Assembly (NCBI RefSeq): GCF_013839525.1
Contig: NZ_JACDIS010000006.1
Span: forward strand, 248,001 to 312,000
Source: Chthonobacter rhizosphaerae
GTDB taxonomy: Bacteria; Pseudomonadota; Alphaproteobacteria; Rhizobiales; Pleomorphomonadaceae
Direction of reading: 5' to 3'
Length of the DNA: 64,000 bases
Part shown: positions 36,707 through 44,018 of the stretch, in pieces
Layout of the letters: each line of letters opens with the position of its first letter
How positions within the stretch are numbered: position 1 is the stretch's first letter
Position numbers and translations under genes: made by a program
Notes under the pieces: model-generated
The model's input: only the letters and a program-made list of their open reading frames with translations
Database searches by the model: none
Told to the model about the DNA's origin: nothing

Positions 36707-36733
36707 AAAACGGGACGGCCTCTGGCCGTCCCG
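36707..36733 (-). terminator. Intrinsic terminator of the complex I subunit gene
   Basis: A perfect 10-bp stem: CGGGACGGCC (36711-36720) with GGCCGTCCCG (36724-36733) around a 3-base loop. On the minus strand it is followed by TTTT (AAAA at 36707-36710). It isolates the nucleoside hydrolase gene downstream as a separate unit. Confidence 0.9.
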
Positions 36734-36810
36734 CTGGACGAAGGGGAGCATCAGGGGCCGACGACGCCGCAAGGGGCGCCGGAGCCTCGGGCGGCCGGCG
36801 TGCGGGTGGA

Positions 36811-37203
36811 TCAGCCGCCGGGGGTCCAGGCGTCGTAGTCGCCGGTGACGCGCGGGCGGGTCTCGCCGGTGAGGATGGAGCCGTGCGGCCGATAGGCGTT
36901 GGCGGTGCCCGTCTGGTTCGGCTGGTGGGGCTTCTCCCAGGCGCGGGCCGCGTAGGCCTCGCGGGGGGGAGGCACGTCGGTGCGGTGGTGCATCCAGCCG
37001 TGCCAGCCCGGCGGGATGGCGGACGCTTCCGCGACGCCGTTGTAGATGACCCAGCGACGCTTGCCGCCACGCTCCTGGTAGTAGACGTTGCCGAACTCGT
37101 CCTCGCCGACGCGCTCGCCCTTGCGCCACGTGAAGAGGCGCGTGCCGACGGTCTGGCCGTTCCACCAGGTGAAGATTTCCAGAAGGGTGTTCTTTAGGGA
37201 CAT
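36811..37203 (-). CDS. NADH:ubiquinone oxidoreductase 17.2 kDa subunit (NDUFA12 homologue)
   Basis: A 130-residue accessory subunit of respiratory complex I, shared by alphaproteobacteria and mitochondria. Characteristic blocks are TWWNGQTVGTRLFTWRKGE, DEFGNVYYQE, RRWVIYNG, and EASAIPPGWHGWMHH. Membrane peripheral, on the cytoplasmic side. ATG 37203 (MSLKNTLLEIF) is the family start; extra upstream residues in the open frame are arbitrary. Confidence 0.95.
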   Translation of the reverse strand: MSLKNTLLEIFTWWNGQTVGTRLFTWRKGERVGEDEFGNVYYQERGGKRRWVIYNGVAEASAIPPGWHGWMHHRTDVPPPREAYAARAWEKPHQPNQTGTANAYRPHGSILTGETRPRVTGDYDAWTPGG

Positions 37204-37637
37204 GGAAGCCGCTCGTTCGAACTCGGCCGGACTATGGCGAGCGACTGTGGCGATGTCCAGACAAACAATCGGACGGGCGATCGTACGGCGGACGATGTGC
37301 GATCGGGCGGGAAAGGCCGGCACAGGGACGCGCCGGAGGACCGAGCCGACGTGCGCCGCTGTGGCGATGGTGCAACGCGGTGGCGCGGCGTGCCGGACCG
37401 TGGAACTCCGGACGCGGCCCGGCATTGGATGGGATAGCCGGGCGGAGACGGAGGAGCGCCGCCGCGGCCCCTGGTCATTGTTTTGGACGAGTTTATGCAG
37501 TATCTTTTTATCTAAATTAATTCATCATTCCGGGAATGGTTGTCATTCTTCGTCCGTTTTGAGCCATGCGTGGCTCATTCGCCGTATTTATTGGTCTGAT
37601 GCGCGTCAGCGCTGGCTTTTCGCCTGCGAGGTTTCCA
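37204..37637. other. Divergent intergenic region
   Basis: 434 bases between the complex I subunit gene (minus) and the first SGNH-like gene (plus). Mostly GC-rich without coding signs; 37485-37565 is AT-rich and likely holds the plus-strand promoter. It includes a 13-bp palindrome, CATTCC-G-GGAATG, at 37526-37538. Confidence 0.4.
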
Positions 37638-38600
37638 GTGCCGCCTTTTCGGTATCGCGCGTTTGCTGGCTGGTTCTTCGGGTTCTGCGTGCTTTTTCTC
37701 GGCCTCGGCGCGGTGGTCCTCCTCGGTCTCGACCGGATCGACCGGCTTCCGCCGCCGCCGTTCACGGCGACCGACTGCATCGACGAGAAGTTCGCCTTCC
37801 TGAGGGACAGGGACCCGACCGAGGCCGACCTGCTGGCGGTCGGTTCCTCGGTGACCTGGCGCAACCTGGACTTCGCCGCCGTGAGCGCGGCCGAAACGGG
37901 GGCATCGAAGCCGCTGAACGGAGCGCCCTGCTTCCTGCAGGTGAACCAGACCCGCTTCCTCACCGACTTCTACCTGGACCGCATGCCCAAGGTGAAGACC
38001 GTGGTGAGCCTCTTCGCCATGCGGGACTTCGAGACCTGCGGCGGCGACGGCGCCTTCTTCCGGCCCGAGCTGCTCGACCTCTACGTGTTCGAGCGGTGGT
38101 CGGGGCTGCCGGTCTACTTCATCAACTTCCGCCCGCGCCCCTTCCTCGCCAGCGTGCGCCACATCAAGGAGATGCGGACGGGCGAGCTGGAGCGCACGCC
38201 CCTAGTGATGGACGCCTACGGCTCCGGCCCCCTGGATGTGCCGCCTGAGACGTGGGGCGACGTGAAGATCGACCCGGCCTGCATGGCGCATCTCGCCCGG
38301 ATGGAGAAGGACCTTTCCGAGCGGGGCGTGCGCTGGATCGTGGTGCTGTTCCCGCCGATGCCGTCGTGGCTGGAACGGCACGATCCGACGGGCGCGCGGG
38401 ACCTGGCATGGCGCCGGGAGGTGGCGTCCAAGCTTGCCGCGCCGTCGACCGTCGTGGTGGACGGCCGTGACGCCGGTCTGAAGGACGTGAATTTCTTTAC
38501 AGATCCGGCGCATCTCAATTGGAAGCAGGTGCCCGATTTCACGCGCTGGATCTTCGAGCGTGTCGCCGACCGCACCCCGATCCAGGCAGCGCAGGGATAG
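37638..38600 (+). CDS. SGNH-hydrolase-like membrane-anchored protein, copy 1
   Basis: 320 residues from GTG 37638, chosen because GAGG lies just upstream and because it then matches its paralogue at 40913 in length and without gaps. (An ATG at 37566 would add 24 unrelated residues.) Membrane helix about 9-32, then an extracytoplasmic domain. AVGSSVTWRN near 68-76 looks like the nucleophile block and DPAHLNW near 289-295 like the Asp/His block of SGNH acyl hydrolases, as in DltD/AlgX-type partners of MBOAT proteins. It is 6 bases upstream of the MBOAT gene. So it likely finishes transfer of an acyl group to an envelope polymer (inferred). Confidence 0.7.
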   Translation: MPPFRYRAFAGWFFGFCVLFLGLGAVVLLGLDRIDRLPPPPFTATDCIDEKFAFLRDRDPTEADLLAVGSSVTWRNLDFAAVSAAETGASKPLNGAPCFLQVNQTRFLTDFYLDRMPKVKTVVSLFAMRDFETCGGDGAFFRPELLDLYVFERWSGLPVYFINFRPRPFLASVRHIKEMRTGELERTPLVMDAYGSGPLDVPPETWGDVKIDPACMAHLARMEKDLSERGVRWIVVLFPPMPSWLERHDPTGARDLAWRREVASKLAAPSTVVVDGRDAGLKDVNFFTDPAHLNWKQVPDFTRWIFERVADRTPIQAAQG

Positions 38601-38606
38601 AGACCG

Positions 38607-40061
38607 GTGCTCTTCAATTCGTACACCTTCATCGCGCTCTTCCTGCCTCCGACCCTTCTGGGCTTCCATCTGCTGATCATGGCCGGGCGAGCGCATGCCG
38701 CCCTTCTCTGGCTGACGGTCGCGTCGATCGTGTTCTACAGCTGGTGGGAGCCGTCTCACCTGCCGGTCCTGCTCGGAACGGTGGTGGGCAACTACTGGCT
38801 GGGCGAGACGCTGAGGGCCGGCAGCGGCACGGGGAAGGCCGGCGGGCGGCTGATGCTCGGCCTCGGCGTCGCGGCCAACCTCGCCGTGCTCGGCCTGTTC
38901 AAGTACTCGGCCTTCTTCGTGAACGAGGTGACGTCGCTCGGCGGCATCGACTACACCATGCGGGCGTTCGTGCTGCCGCTCGGCATCTCCTTCTACACCT
39001 TCCAGCAAATCGCCTACCTGGTGGACTGCGCCCAGAAGAAGGCGGCGGCGTCCAGCTTCACCGAATACCTGCTGTTCGTGGCCTTCTTCCCGCAGCTCAT
39101 CGCCGGGCCCATCGTGCACCACGGCGACGTGCTGCCCCAGTTCCGGACCATCCTGGAGGACCGGGTCAACGCGGCCAACTTCGCCCGCGGGCTGAGCTTC
39201 TTCGTGATCGGCCTGTTCAAGAAGGTGGTGATCGCCGACGACATGGCCGTGCGGGCGGACCTCCTGTTCGCCGATCCGACCGCCATGGCGGGCGCGGGCT
39301 TCCTGGACGCCTGGACGGGCGTGCTCGCCTACACGCTGCAGCTCTACTTCGACTTTTCGGGCTATTCGGACATGGCCATCGGGCTCGCGCTGATGTGCGG
39401 GATCCGGATCCCCTACAACTTCGACTCGCCCTACAAGGCGACGAGCATCATCGACTTCTGGCGGCGCTGGCACATGACCCTGTCGCGCTTCCTGCGCGAC
39501 TACCTCTACATTCCGCTCGGCGGCAACCGGAAAGGGCCGATCCGACGCTATATGAACCTGTTCCTGACCATGCTGCTCGGCGGCTTCTGGCACGGGGCGA
39601 ACTGGACGTTCCTGATCTGGGGCACCCTTCACGGCACCTACCTGATCATCAACCACGGCTGGATGGCGCTGCGCGAGCGCCTGGGCCTGACCTGGGACGA
39701 CGACGCCCTGCTGCCGAAGCTGGCGGCGCGCAGCATCACCCTGGTGGCGGTCATGATCGCCTGGGTGTTCTTCCGGGCGACCTCCGTGGGCGACGCCATG
39801 GACATCCTCACCGGCATGGCCGGCCTGAACGGGCTCGGCACCCTGCGCGGATCGCTTCTGGTCGGGATCGCCCTCATGGCGGCGGCCTGGGTGCTGCCCA
39901 ACTCGCAGGAGATCGTGGACGGGGTGGCGAAGGCGAGCGGCCGCCTCTCCTCGCTGCGCTGGCAGCCGTCGCCGGTCTGGGCCGCGGCCCTCGCCGCCTG
40001 CTTCCTGCTGGCGGTTTCGCAGATGACCAACGTGAGCGCCTTCATCTACTTCCAGTTCTGA
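38607..40061 (+). CDS. MBOAT-family O-acyltransferase (AlgI/DltB-like)
   Basis: A 484-residue polytopic protein (about ten or more membrane helices) starting with GTG 38607. The hallmark blocks are GISFYTFQQIAYLVD, DFSGYSDMAIGLALM, IDFWRRWHMTLSRFLRDYLYIPLGG, and the catalytic His in LLGGFWHGANWTFLIWG. AlgI/DltB/PatA-type MBOATs move acyl groups from a cytoplasmic donor across the membrane, then pass them to a periplasmic partner. The partner is probably the SGNH-like protein in front or the second copy behind. Acceptor unknown; alginate genes are absent. Confidence 0.93.
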   Translation: MLFNSYTFIALFLPPTLLGFHLLIMAGRAHAALLWLTVASIVFYSWWEPSHLPVLLGTVVGNYWLGETLRAGSGTGKAGGRLMLGLGVAANLAVLGLFKYSAFFVNEVTSLGGIDYTMRAFVLPLGISFYTFQQIAYLVDCAQKKAAASSFTEYLLFVAFFPQLIAGPIVHHGDVLPQFRTILEDRVNAANFARGLSFFVIGLFKKVVIADDMAVRADLLFADPTAMAGAGFLDAWTGVLAYTLQLYFDFSGYSDMAIGLALMCGIRIPYNFDSPYKATSIIDFWRRWHMTLSRFLRDYLYIPLGGNRKGPIRRYMNLFLTMLLGGFWHGANWTFLIWGTLHGTYLIINHGWMALRERLGLTWDDDALLPKLAARSITLVAVMIAWVFFRATSVGDAMDILTGMAGLNGLGTLRGSLLVGIALMAAAWVLPNSQEIVDGVAKASGRLSSLRWQPSPVWAAALAACFLLAVSQMTNVSAFIYFQF

Positions 40062-40095
40062 GGCGCGGTCGGGGGCAGAAGAGGCCGGGACCAGC

Positions 40096-40111
40096 TTAAC
40101 GGGTCGTTAAC
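40096..40111. promoter_or_regulatory. CtrA-type box upstream of the small exported peptide
   Basis: TTAA (40096-40099), seven bases, TTAAC (40107-40111): an exact match to the CtrA consensus, 85-100 bases upstream of ATG 40196. It lies outside the MBOAT gene, whose stop is at 40061. Confidence 0.5.
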
Positions 40112-40195
40112 ACTTTTCGGCGAAGAAACCCCATTGTTGGGACGAGATCGCCCGGCGCGGCAGCCGCTGGTTGATCGGGGTCGATGGGGCTTCAC

Positions 40196-40372
40196 ATGAA
40201 CGCCAAGATGCTGGTGGTGGCGATGGCCGCCGTGCTGTTCGTCTGCGGGTCCTACCTGTCGGAAGCACGGCCCGAGTTCGACAGCACGGGCCGCCTGGCG
40301 ACCGTGAAGGCGCCGCCGGCGCCTTGCGTCCAGGTCGGCGGGTCCCTGCTTCTCGCCGGCCGGTGCGGCTGA
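40196..40372 (+). CDS. Small predicted exported protein, 58 residues
   Basis: From ATG 40196 (an in-frame ATG at 40184 is also possible): MNAKMLVVAMAAVLFVCGSY then a short mature region with a PPAPCVQ stretch and a second cysteine in the last three residues. It looks like a signal peptide plus about 35 residues, possibly disulfide-linked. I do not recognise a family. A CtrA-type box 90 bases upstream and the conserved-looking signal sequence argue for a real gene between MBOAT and the second SGNH-like gene. Confidence 0.5.
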   Translation: MNAKMLVVAMAAVLFVCGSYLSEARPEFDSTGRLATVKAPPAPCVQVGGSLLLAGRCG

Positions 40373-40912
40373 CGGTCGCCGAGCGGGCCATACCGCCCGA
40401 CGTTTTCCCGCGATGCGCCGACGGGCCGATCCGGCGCCGAAAAGCTCGATCCTCGTCTTGAAACGGGCTTGCAAGCCCCCTCCCCGTTCGTTTGCCGACG
40501 GCCGGCGCGGACTGGGCGGGACACCTTGTCCTGCGCCTTAACCTCTTCCGACAAAAGATTGATCGGGTCTTCGCATTGCGGCTGAGGCCGCCGTGTGACA
40601 CACTCAAGCGTCACAAGGATCCCGGGGCCGCCCGGGTGGCTATTCCGGCCGCCGATCCGCCGGACAACCCTCACGACTGACCACTGCACCCTCGCGTTCT
40701 CATCACGCCAGGCTCGTCGTCCATCGTTGCGGGACCTTTTCCCATGTATGCCTTTGAACCTGTCCGTCAGGACCGGCAGCCGGATCGCGTGTCGGCTCGC
40801 CCGTCGCAGCCGTGGTTCGCTCGTCCATCAGATCGGCACTTCGCTTCAGAGAATTCCGTCGGGTCCGAGCGTCGGCCGACCGGCTGCGATCGCGCGGAAA
40901 GGGGCCCGCACC
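40373..40912. other. Intergenic region before second SGNH-like gene
   Basis: 540 bases. Apparent frames across it lack a ribosome site or recognisable domain. The segment 40530-40620 has a TTAACC and mixed composition and may hold a promoter. Nothing else identified. Confidence 0.35.
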
Positions 40913-41875
40913 ATGCGTGATGTGGGTTACCGCGCGTTCCTGGCACTCTTCGTGGTCTTCTGTGGAGTTTTCCTGTTCATCGGCGCCGCCGGCCTCAAGG
41001 GGCTGGAGGCTATCGACCGGCTTCCGCCGCCGCCGTTCACGGTCACCGACTGCATCGACGAGAAGTTCGCCTTCCTGCGGGAGAAGAACCCGAAGGAGGC
41101 GGATCTGATCGCCGTCGGCTCGTCGGTGACCTGGCGCAACCTGGACTTCTCCGCCGTCGGCCGCGCCGAGACGGGCGCCACCCATCCGCTGAACGCGGCG
41201 CCGTGCTTCCTGCACGTCCACGAGACCCGGTTCCTGACCAACTTCTACCTGGACCACATGCCCAAGGTGAAGACGGTGGTCAGCATCTTCGCCATGCGCG
41301 ACTTCGAGGCCTGCGCGGGCGATGGCGCCTTCTTCCCGGAGACTCTGGTCCGCCTGTTCCTGTTCGAGAACTGGCCCGGCCTGCCCGTGTACTTCATCAA
41401 CTTCCGCCCCCGGCCGTTCCTCGGCAGCGTGCGGAAGATCAAGGAGATGCGCAGCGGCGAGTTGGACCGGGCGCCGCTCGTCATGGACGCCTACGGATCC
41501 GGCCCGCTGGAAGGTCCGCCGGTGCCCTGGCAAGACGTGCAGGTCGACCAGGCCTGCCTGGACAACCTCGCCCGCATGGAGGCGGAGCTCGCGGCGCGCG
41601 GCGTGCGCTGGATCGTGGTGATGTTCCCGCCGATGCCCATGTGGCTGGAGAGCTTCGACCCGGATGGCTCCCGCGATCGGGCCTGGCGGCGGCAGGTGGA
41701 GACGACGCTGGTCTCGTCCAACACGGTGCTGATCGACGGGGCCGAGGCGGGGCTGACGGACGTGAACTCCTTCGCCGATCCGGCCCACCTGAACTGGCCG
41801 CAGGTGCCGAGGTTCACCCGGTGGATCTTCCAGCAGGCGGACGGCCAGACTCCGGTGCGGGCCGCCCAGGGCTGA
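40913..41875 (+). CDS. SGNH-hydrolase-like membrane-anchored protein, copy 2
   Basis: 320 residues, colinear without gaps with the copy at 37638, with most residues identical. Stretches around the first 60 codons after the membrane helix are nearly identical even at the DNA level. Membrane helix about 8-31, GSS at 69-71 (VGSSVTWRN) and DPAHLNW at 289-295 retained, so both copies keep the likely active-site residues. ATG 40913 follows a GGAAAGGGG site. It has no MBOAT of its own and probably shares the one upstream, or acts on a different acceptor. Confidence 0.7.
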   Translation: MRDVGYRAFLALFVVFCGVFLFIGAAGLKGLEAIDRLPPPPFTVTDCIDEKFAFLREKNPKEADLIAVGSSVTWRNLDFSAVGRAETGATHPLNAAPCFLHVHETRFLTNFYLDHMPKVKTVVSIFAMRDFEACAGDGAFFPETLVRLFLFENWPGLPVYFINFRPRPFLGSVRKIKEMRSGELDRAPLVMDAYGSGPLEGPPVPWQDVQVDQACLDNLARMEAELAARGVRWIVVMFPPMPMWLESFDPDGSRDRAWRRQVETTLVSSNTVLIDGAEAGLTDVNSFADPAHLNWPQVPRFTRWIFQQADGQTPVRAAQG

Positions 41876-41884
41876 GGGCGACAC

Positions 41885-41909
41885 GCCCGGGCGGAGCCTC
41901 CGCCCGGGC
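41885..41909 (+). terminator. Hairpin after second SGNH-like gene
   Basis: A perfect 11-bp stem, GCCCGGGCGGA (41885-41895) with TCCGCCCGGGC (41899-41909), with a 3-base loop. It is followed by AAAA rather than Ts, so termination would not be classical; the position just after the stop supports it. Confidence 0.5.
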
Positions 41910-42147
41910 AAAAGCGACGCCCGCAAAGACAAGGCATTGTTGTTTTTGAGATGTCGCCGCGGCGTCATTTACCACGCCCCAAGACGGTGCGGCCGGTGCG
42001 CCAGTTCTGATTTGAAATATATTATTGCATGTCTGAAAGTCTGCTCCAGCAGGACGACAGTCGACGGACGACTGCGGCGGGAGCCGGCCGGCGAGGCCGT
42101 CGGCTCCGCGGGAGGGTCCGTCCCTGCTCCTCCACCGGAGAGCCGAC

Positions 42148-43095
42148 GTGAGCACACTTCCGACCCCGCATGCCCTTCAGCGCCCAGCCTACATCTTCTC
42201 CAACGGCGCCGTGCGTCCGTGGGACGACGCGGTCGTCCACGTGGCCACGGAGGCCGTCATTCGCGGCATCAACGTCTTCGAGGGCCTGAAGGGGTTCTGG
42301 AACGTCCACGGCGGCTTCGGACTGGTGACCCTGAGGCGGCATTACGACCGGCTGCACCGGTCCGCCCGGATCATGCACATCCCGTTCGACATGAGCTTCG
42401 AGGCCTATGAGGAGGCCTGCCACGACCTCGTCGGGCACCTGATCACGACCGAACGCAACATGTGGCTGCGGACGACGCTGCTCCTGATCGACGGCCACTG
42501 GGGCGAAGGCGACGTGACCGACCTCGTCATCACGGCCTACCATCATCCCAAGGGTCCGGTGGCGCCCATGGACACGGGCGTGACCAGCTGGCGGCGGGCC
42601 AACGACAACGCCCTGCCGGCCCGGGTGAAGACCGGGTCCAACTATCTGGTGGCGCGCTTCTCCAAGATCGAGAGCCGGACGCGCGGCTACCGGGAGATGA
42701 TCCTGCTCAACGACGCGGGCCGGGTGGCGGAGTTCGTCGGGTCGGCGCTGCTGATGGTGCGGGACGGGGCGATCTACACGCCGCCGGCCTCCGAAGGCGC
42801 GTTCGAGAGCATCACGGCGGACCTGATCGAGACGCTCGCCCGCGACGTGGGCGTGCCGTTCGTGCGCCGGCCGATCGAGCGGACGGAGCTTCTGGTGGCG
42901 GACGAGATCGCCTCGGCCGGGACGTTGAACGACCTGGTGCTCGTCCGCAGCCTGGACGGCCGGGACCTTGGCCCGGCGCCGATCCTGACGCGGCTGCGCG
43001 ACCGCTACCTGGACGCGGTCACGGGCGTGGAACCGCACCCGGCGATCGACCTGTCGATCCGCGCGCACGAGACGAGCCGCTTGCGGACCGGCTGA
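42148..43095 (+). CDS. Class IV aminotransferase, branched-chain aminotransferase-like
   Basis: A 315-residue fold-type IV PLP enzyme. The PLP lysine is K161 in ARVKTGSNYLVAR; GINVFEGLKGF at 40-50 and YDRLHRSARIM are BCAT-like substrate-side blocks. The usual ENLF-type motif after the PLP Glu (E195) reads EFVGSALLMV, so the conserved Asn is not seen there. It could be a branched-chain, D-amino-acid or other specialised transaminase. The start ATG or GTG choice follows the open frame: GTG 42148 after GAGAGC. It stands alone between hairpins. Confidence 0.8.
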   Translation: MSTLPTPHALQRPAYIFSNGAVRPWDDAVVHVATEAVIRGINVFEGLKGFWNVHGGFGLVTLRRHYDRLHRSARIMHIPFDMSFEAYEEACHDLVGHLITTERNMWLRTTLLLIDGHWGEGDVTDLVITAYHHPKGPVAPMDTGVTSWRRANDNALPARVKTGSNYLVARFSKIESRTRGYREMILLNDAGRVAEFVGSALLMVRDGAIYTPPASEGAFESITADLIETLARDVGVPFVRRPIERTELLVADEIASAGTLNDLVLVRSLDGRDLGPAPILTRLRDRYLDAVTGVEPHPAIDLSIRAHETSRLRTG

Positions 43096-43109
43096 CCGGC
43101 CCGACGGCC

Positions 43110-43652
43110 TCACTCGATGTCGACCAGGATGACCTCGGCGGTGGAGACCTTCTCGGACCGCCGGAACGTCCGCAGGTATTTGAGGAGGTCGGCCAGGATC
43201 TCGCGGTCGCGGATGTTGTCGGCCGGCAGGTCGTCGAGGCCGTCCAAGATCGCGAGTTCGAGGGTGGAGGCGTTCGTCCCGGAGGTCACGACGATGAGGA
43301 AGCGGGACGGCAGGATCTGCACCAGATCCAGGCCGGGGATCGACTGCAGGGACGGGCAGTGCGGCACCGTCAGCATGCCGACGCCCGGACCGACCTTGGT
43401 GACCCGCACCCCCTCGTCCTGCCCGTTGCCCGTGGAGGCGACGTCCGCCGCGTGGACGATGGCGCGCGCCCGGTCCTCGTTGATGGCGGCGAGCTTCTCC
43501 AGCGTCGCCTCCGGCAGCGTGATGGTGACGACGCGGCTCGGCTCGTGGAACTTGCGGGGGCGGCCGCTCGACCGCGCGCGGTTCGGCGTGCCGCTCATGG
43601 CGCCCGCCGGGCCCCTGCCCCGGGCCTCGGCGGACACCGTCGAGCCCCGCAT
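43110..43652 (-). CDS. Conserved hypothetical protein, possible ribbon-helix-helix regulator
   Basis: 180 residues in the longest frame; a later ATG at 43598 (MSGTPNRARSS) is also possible. After a basic, disordered N-terminus, SRVVTITLPEATLEKLAAIN resembles a ribbon-helix-helix DNA-binding strand and helix. The rest (PSLQSIPGLDLVQILPSRFL and a C-terminal acidic half) is unfamiliar. It is convergent with the aminotransferase gene and divergent from the sugar methyltransferase gene. I do not assign a function. Confidence 0.55.
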   Translation of the reverse strand: MRGSTVSAEARGRGPAGAMSGTPNRARSSGRPRKFHEPSRVVTITLPEATLEKLAAINEDRARAIVHAADVASTGNGQDEGVRVTKVGPGVGMLTVPHCPSLQSIPGLDLVQILPSRFLIVVTSGTNASTLELAILDGLDDLPADNIRDREILADLLKYLRTFRRSEKVSTAEVILVDIE

Positions 43653-44018
43653 TCAAACGTCCGCAGTTCGTACGCCAAAACCATCAACACCCTGGCCCTC
43701 TTCCTCACGTGACCGGAACCGGTCGAGCTCACATGACCGGATCGGGTCGAGTCGCCGCTTTTCTATTTAGAAATAGTATCACGCATGCGTCCGGATCGGA
43801 AGCGCCCGCCGCGCCCCGGTTTCCGCTCGGTTTCCGCCTCGTCGCAAGGCCGTCCACAGAAAAACGGTGAAGGTCCGACCCGACCGGCCGCGGCGACTGC
43901 GCCCTAGCTTGCCATTTACCAGTTTTCTAAATAGCAATATGCATGCAGTGGTATGTTTCTACGATAAAACGTACTCCTTTCAAAGGCGCACATTTCAATC
44001 AGGTCTAAGAGGCATGTC
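43653..44018. other. Divergent promoter region with a repeated motif
   Basis: 366 bases, AT-rich in places. AAATAG-N6-GCATGC occurs twice in direct orientation, at 43771-43788 and 43929-43946. The first is embedded in a small palindrome, CTATTT-AG-AAATAG (43763-43776), and next to ACGCATGCGT (43781-43790). These look like operator or promoter elements for one or both divergent genes; the factor is unknown. Confidence 0.4.

Noticed and set aside
40492-40680. A 62-codon open frame between the small exported peptide and SGNH copy 2
   Set aside because: No ribosome site, no signal or domain, and composition like the surrounding non-coding DNA.
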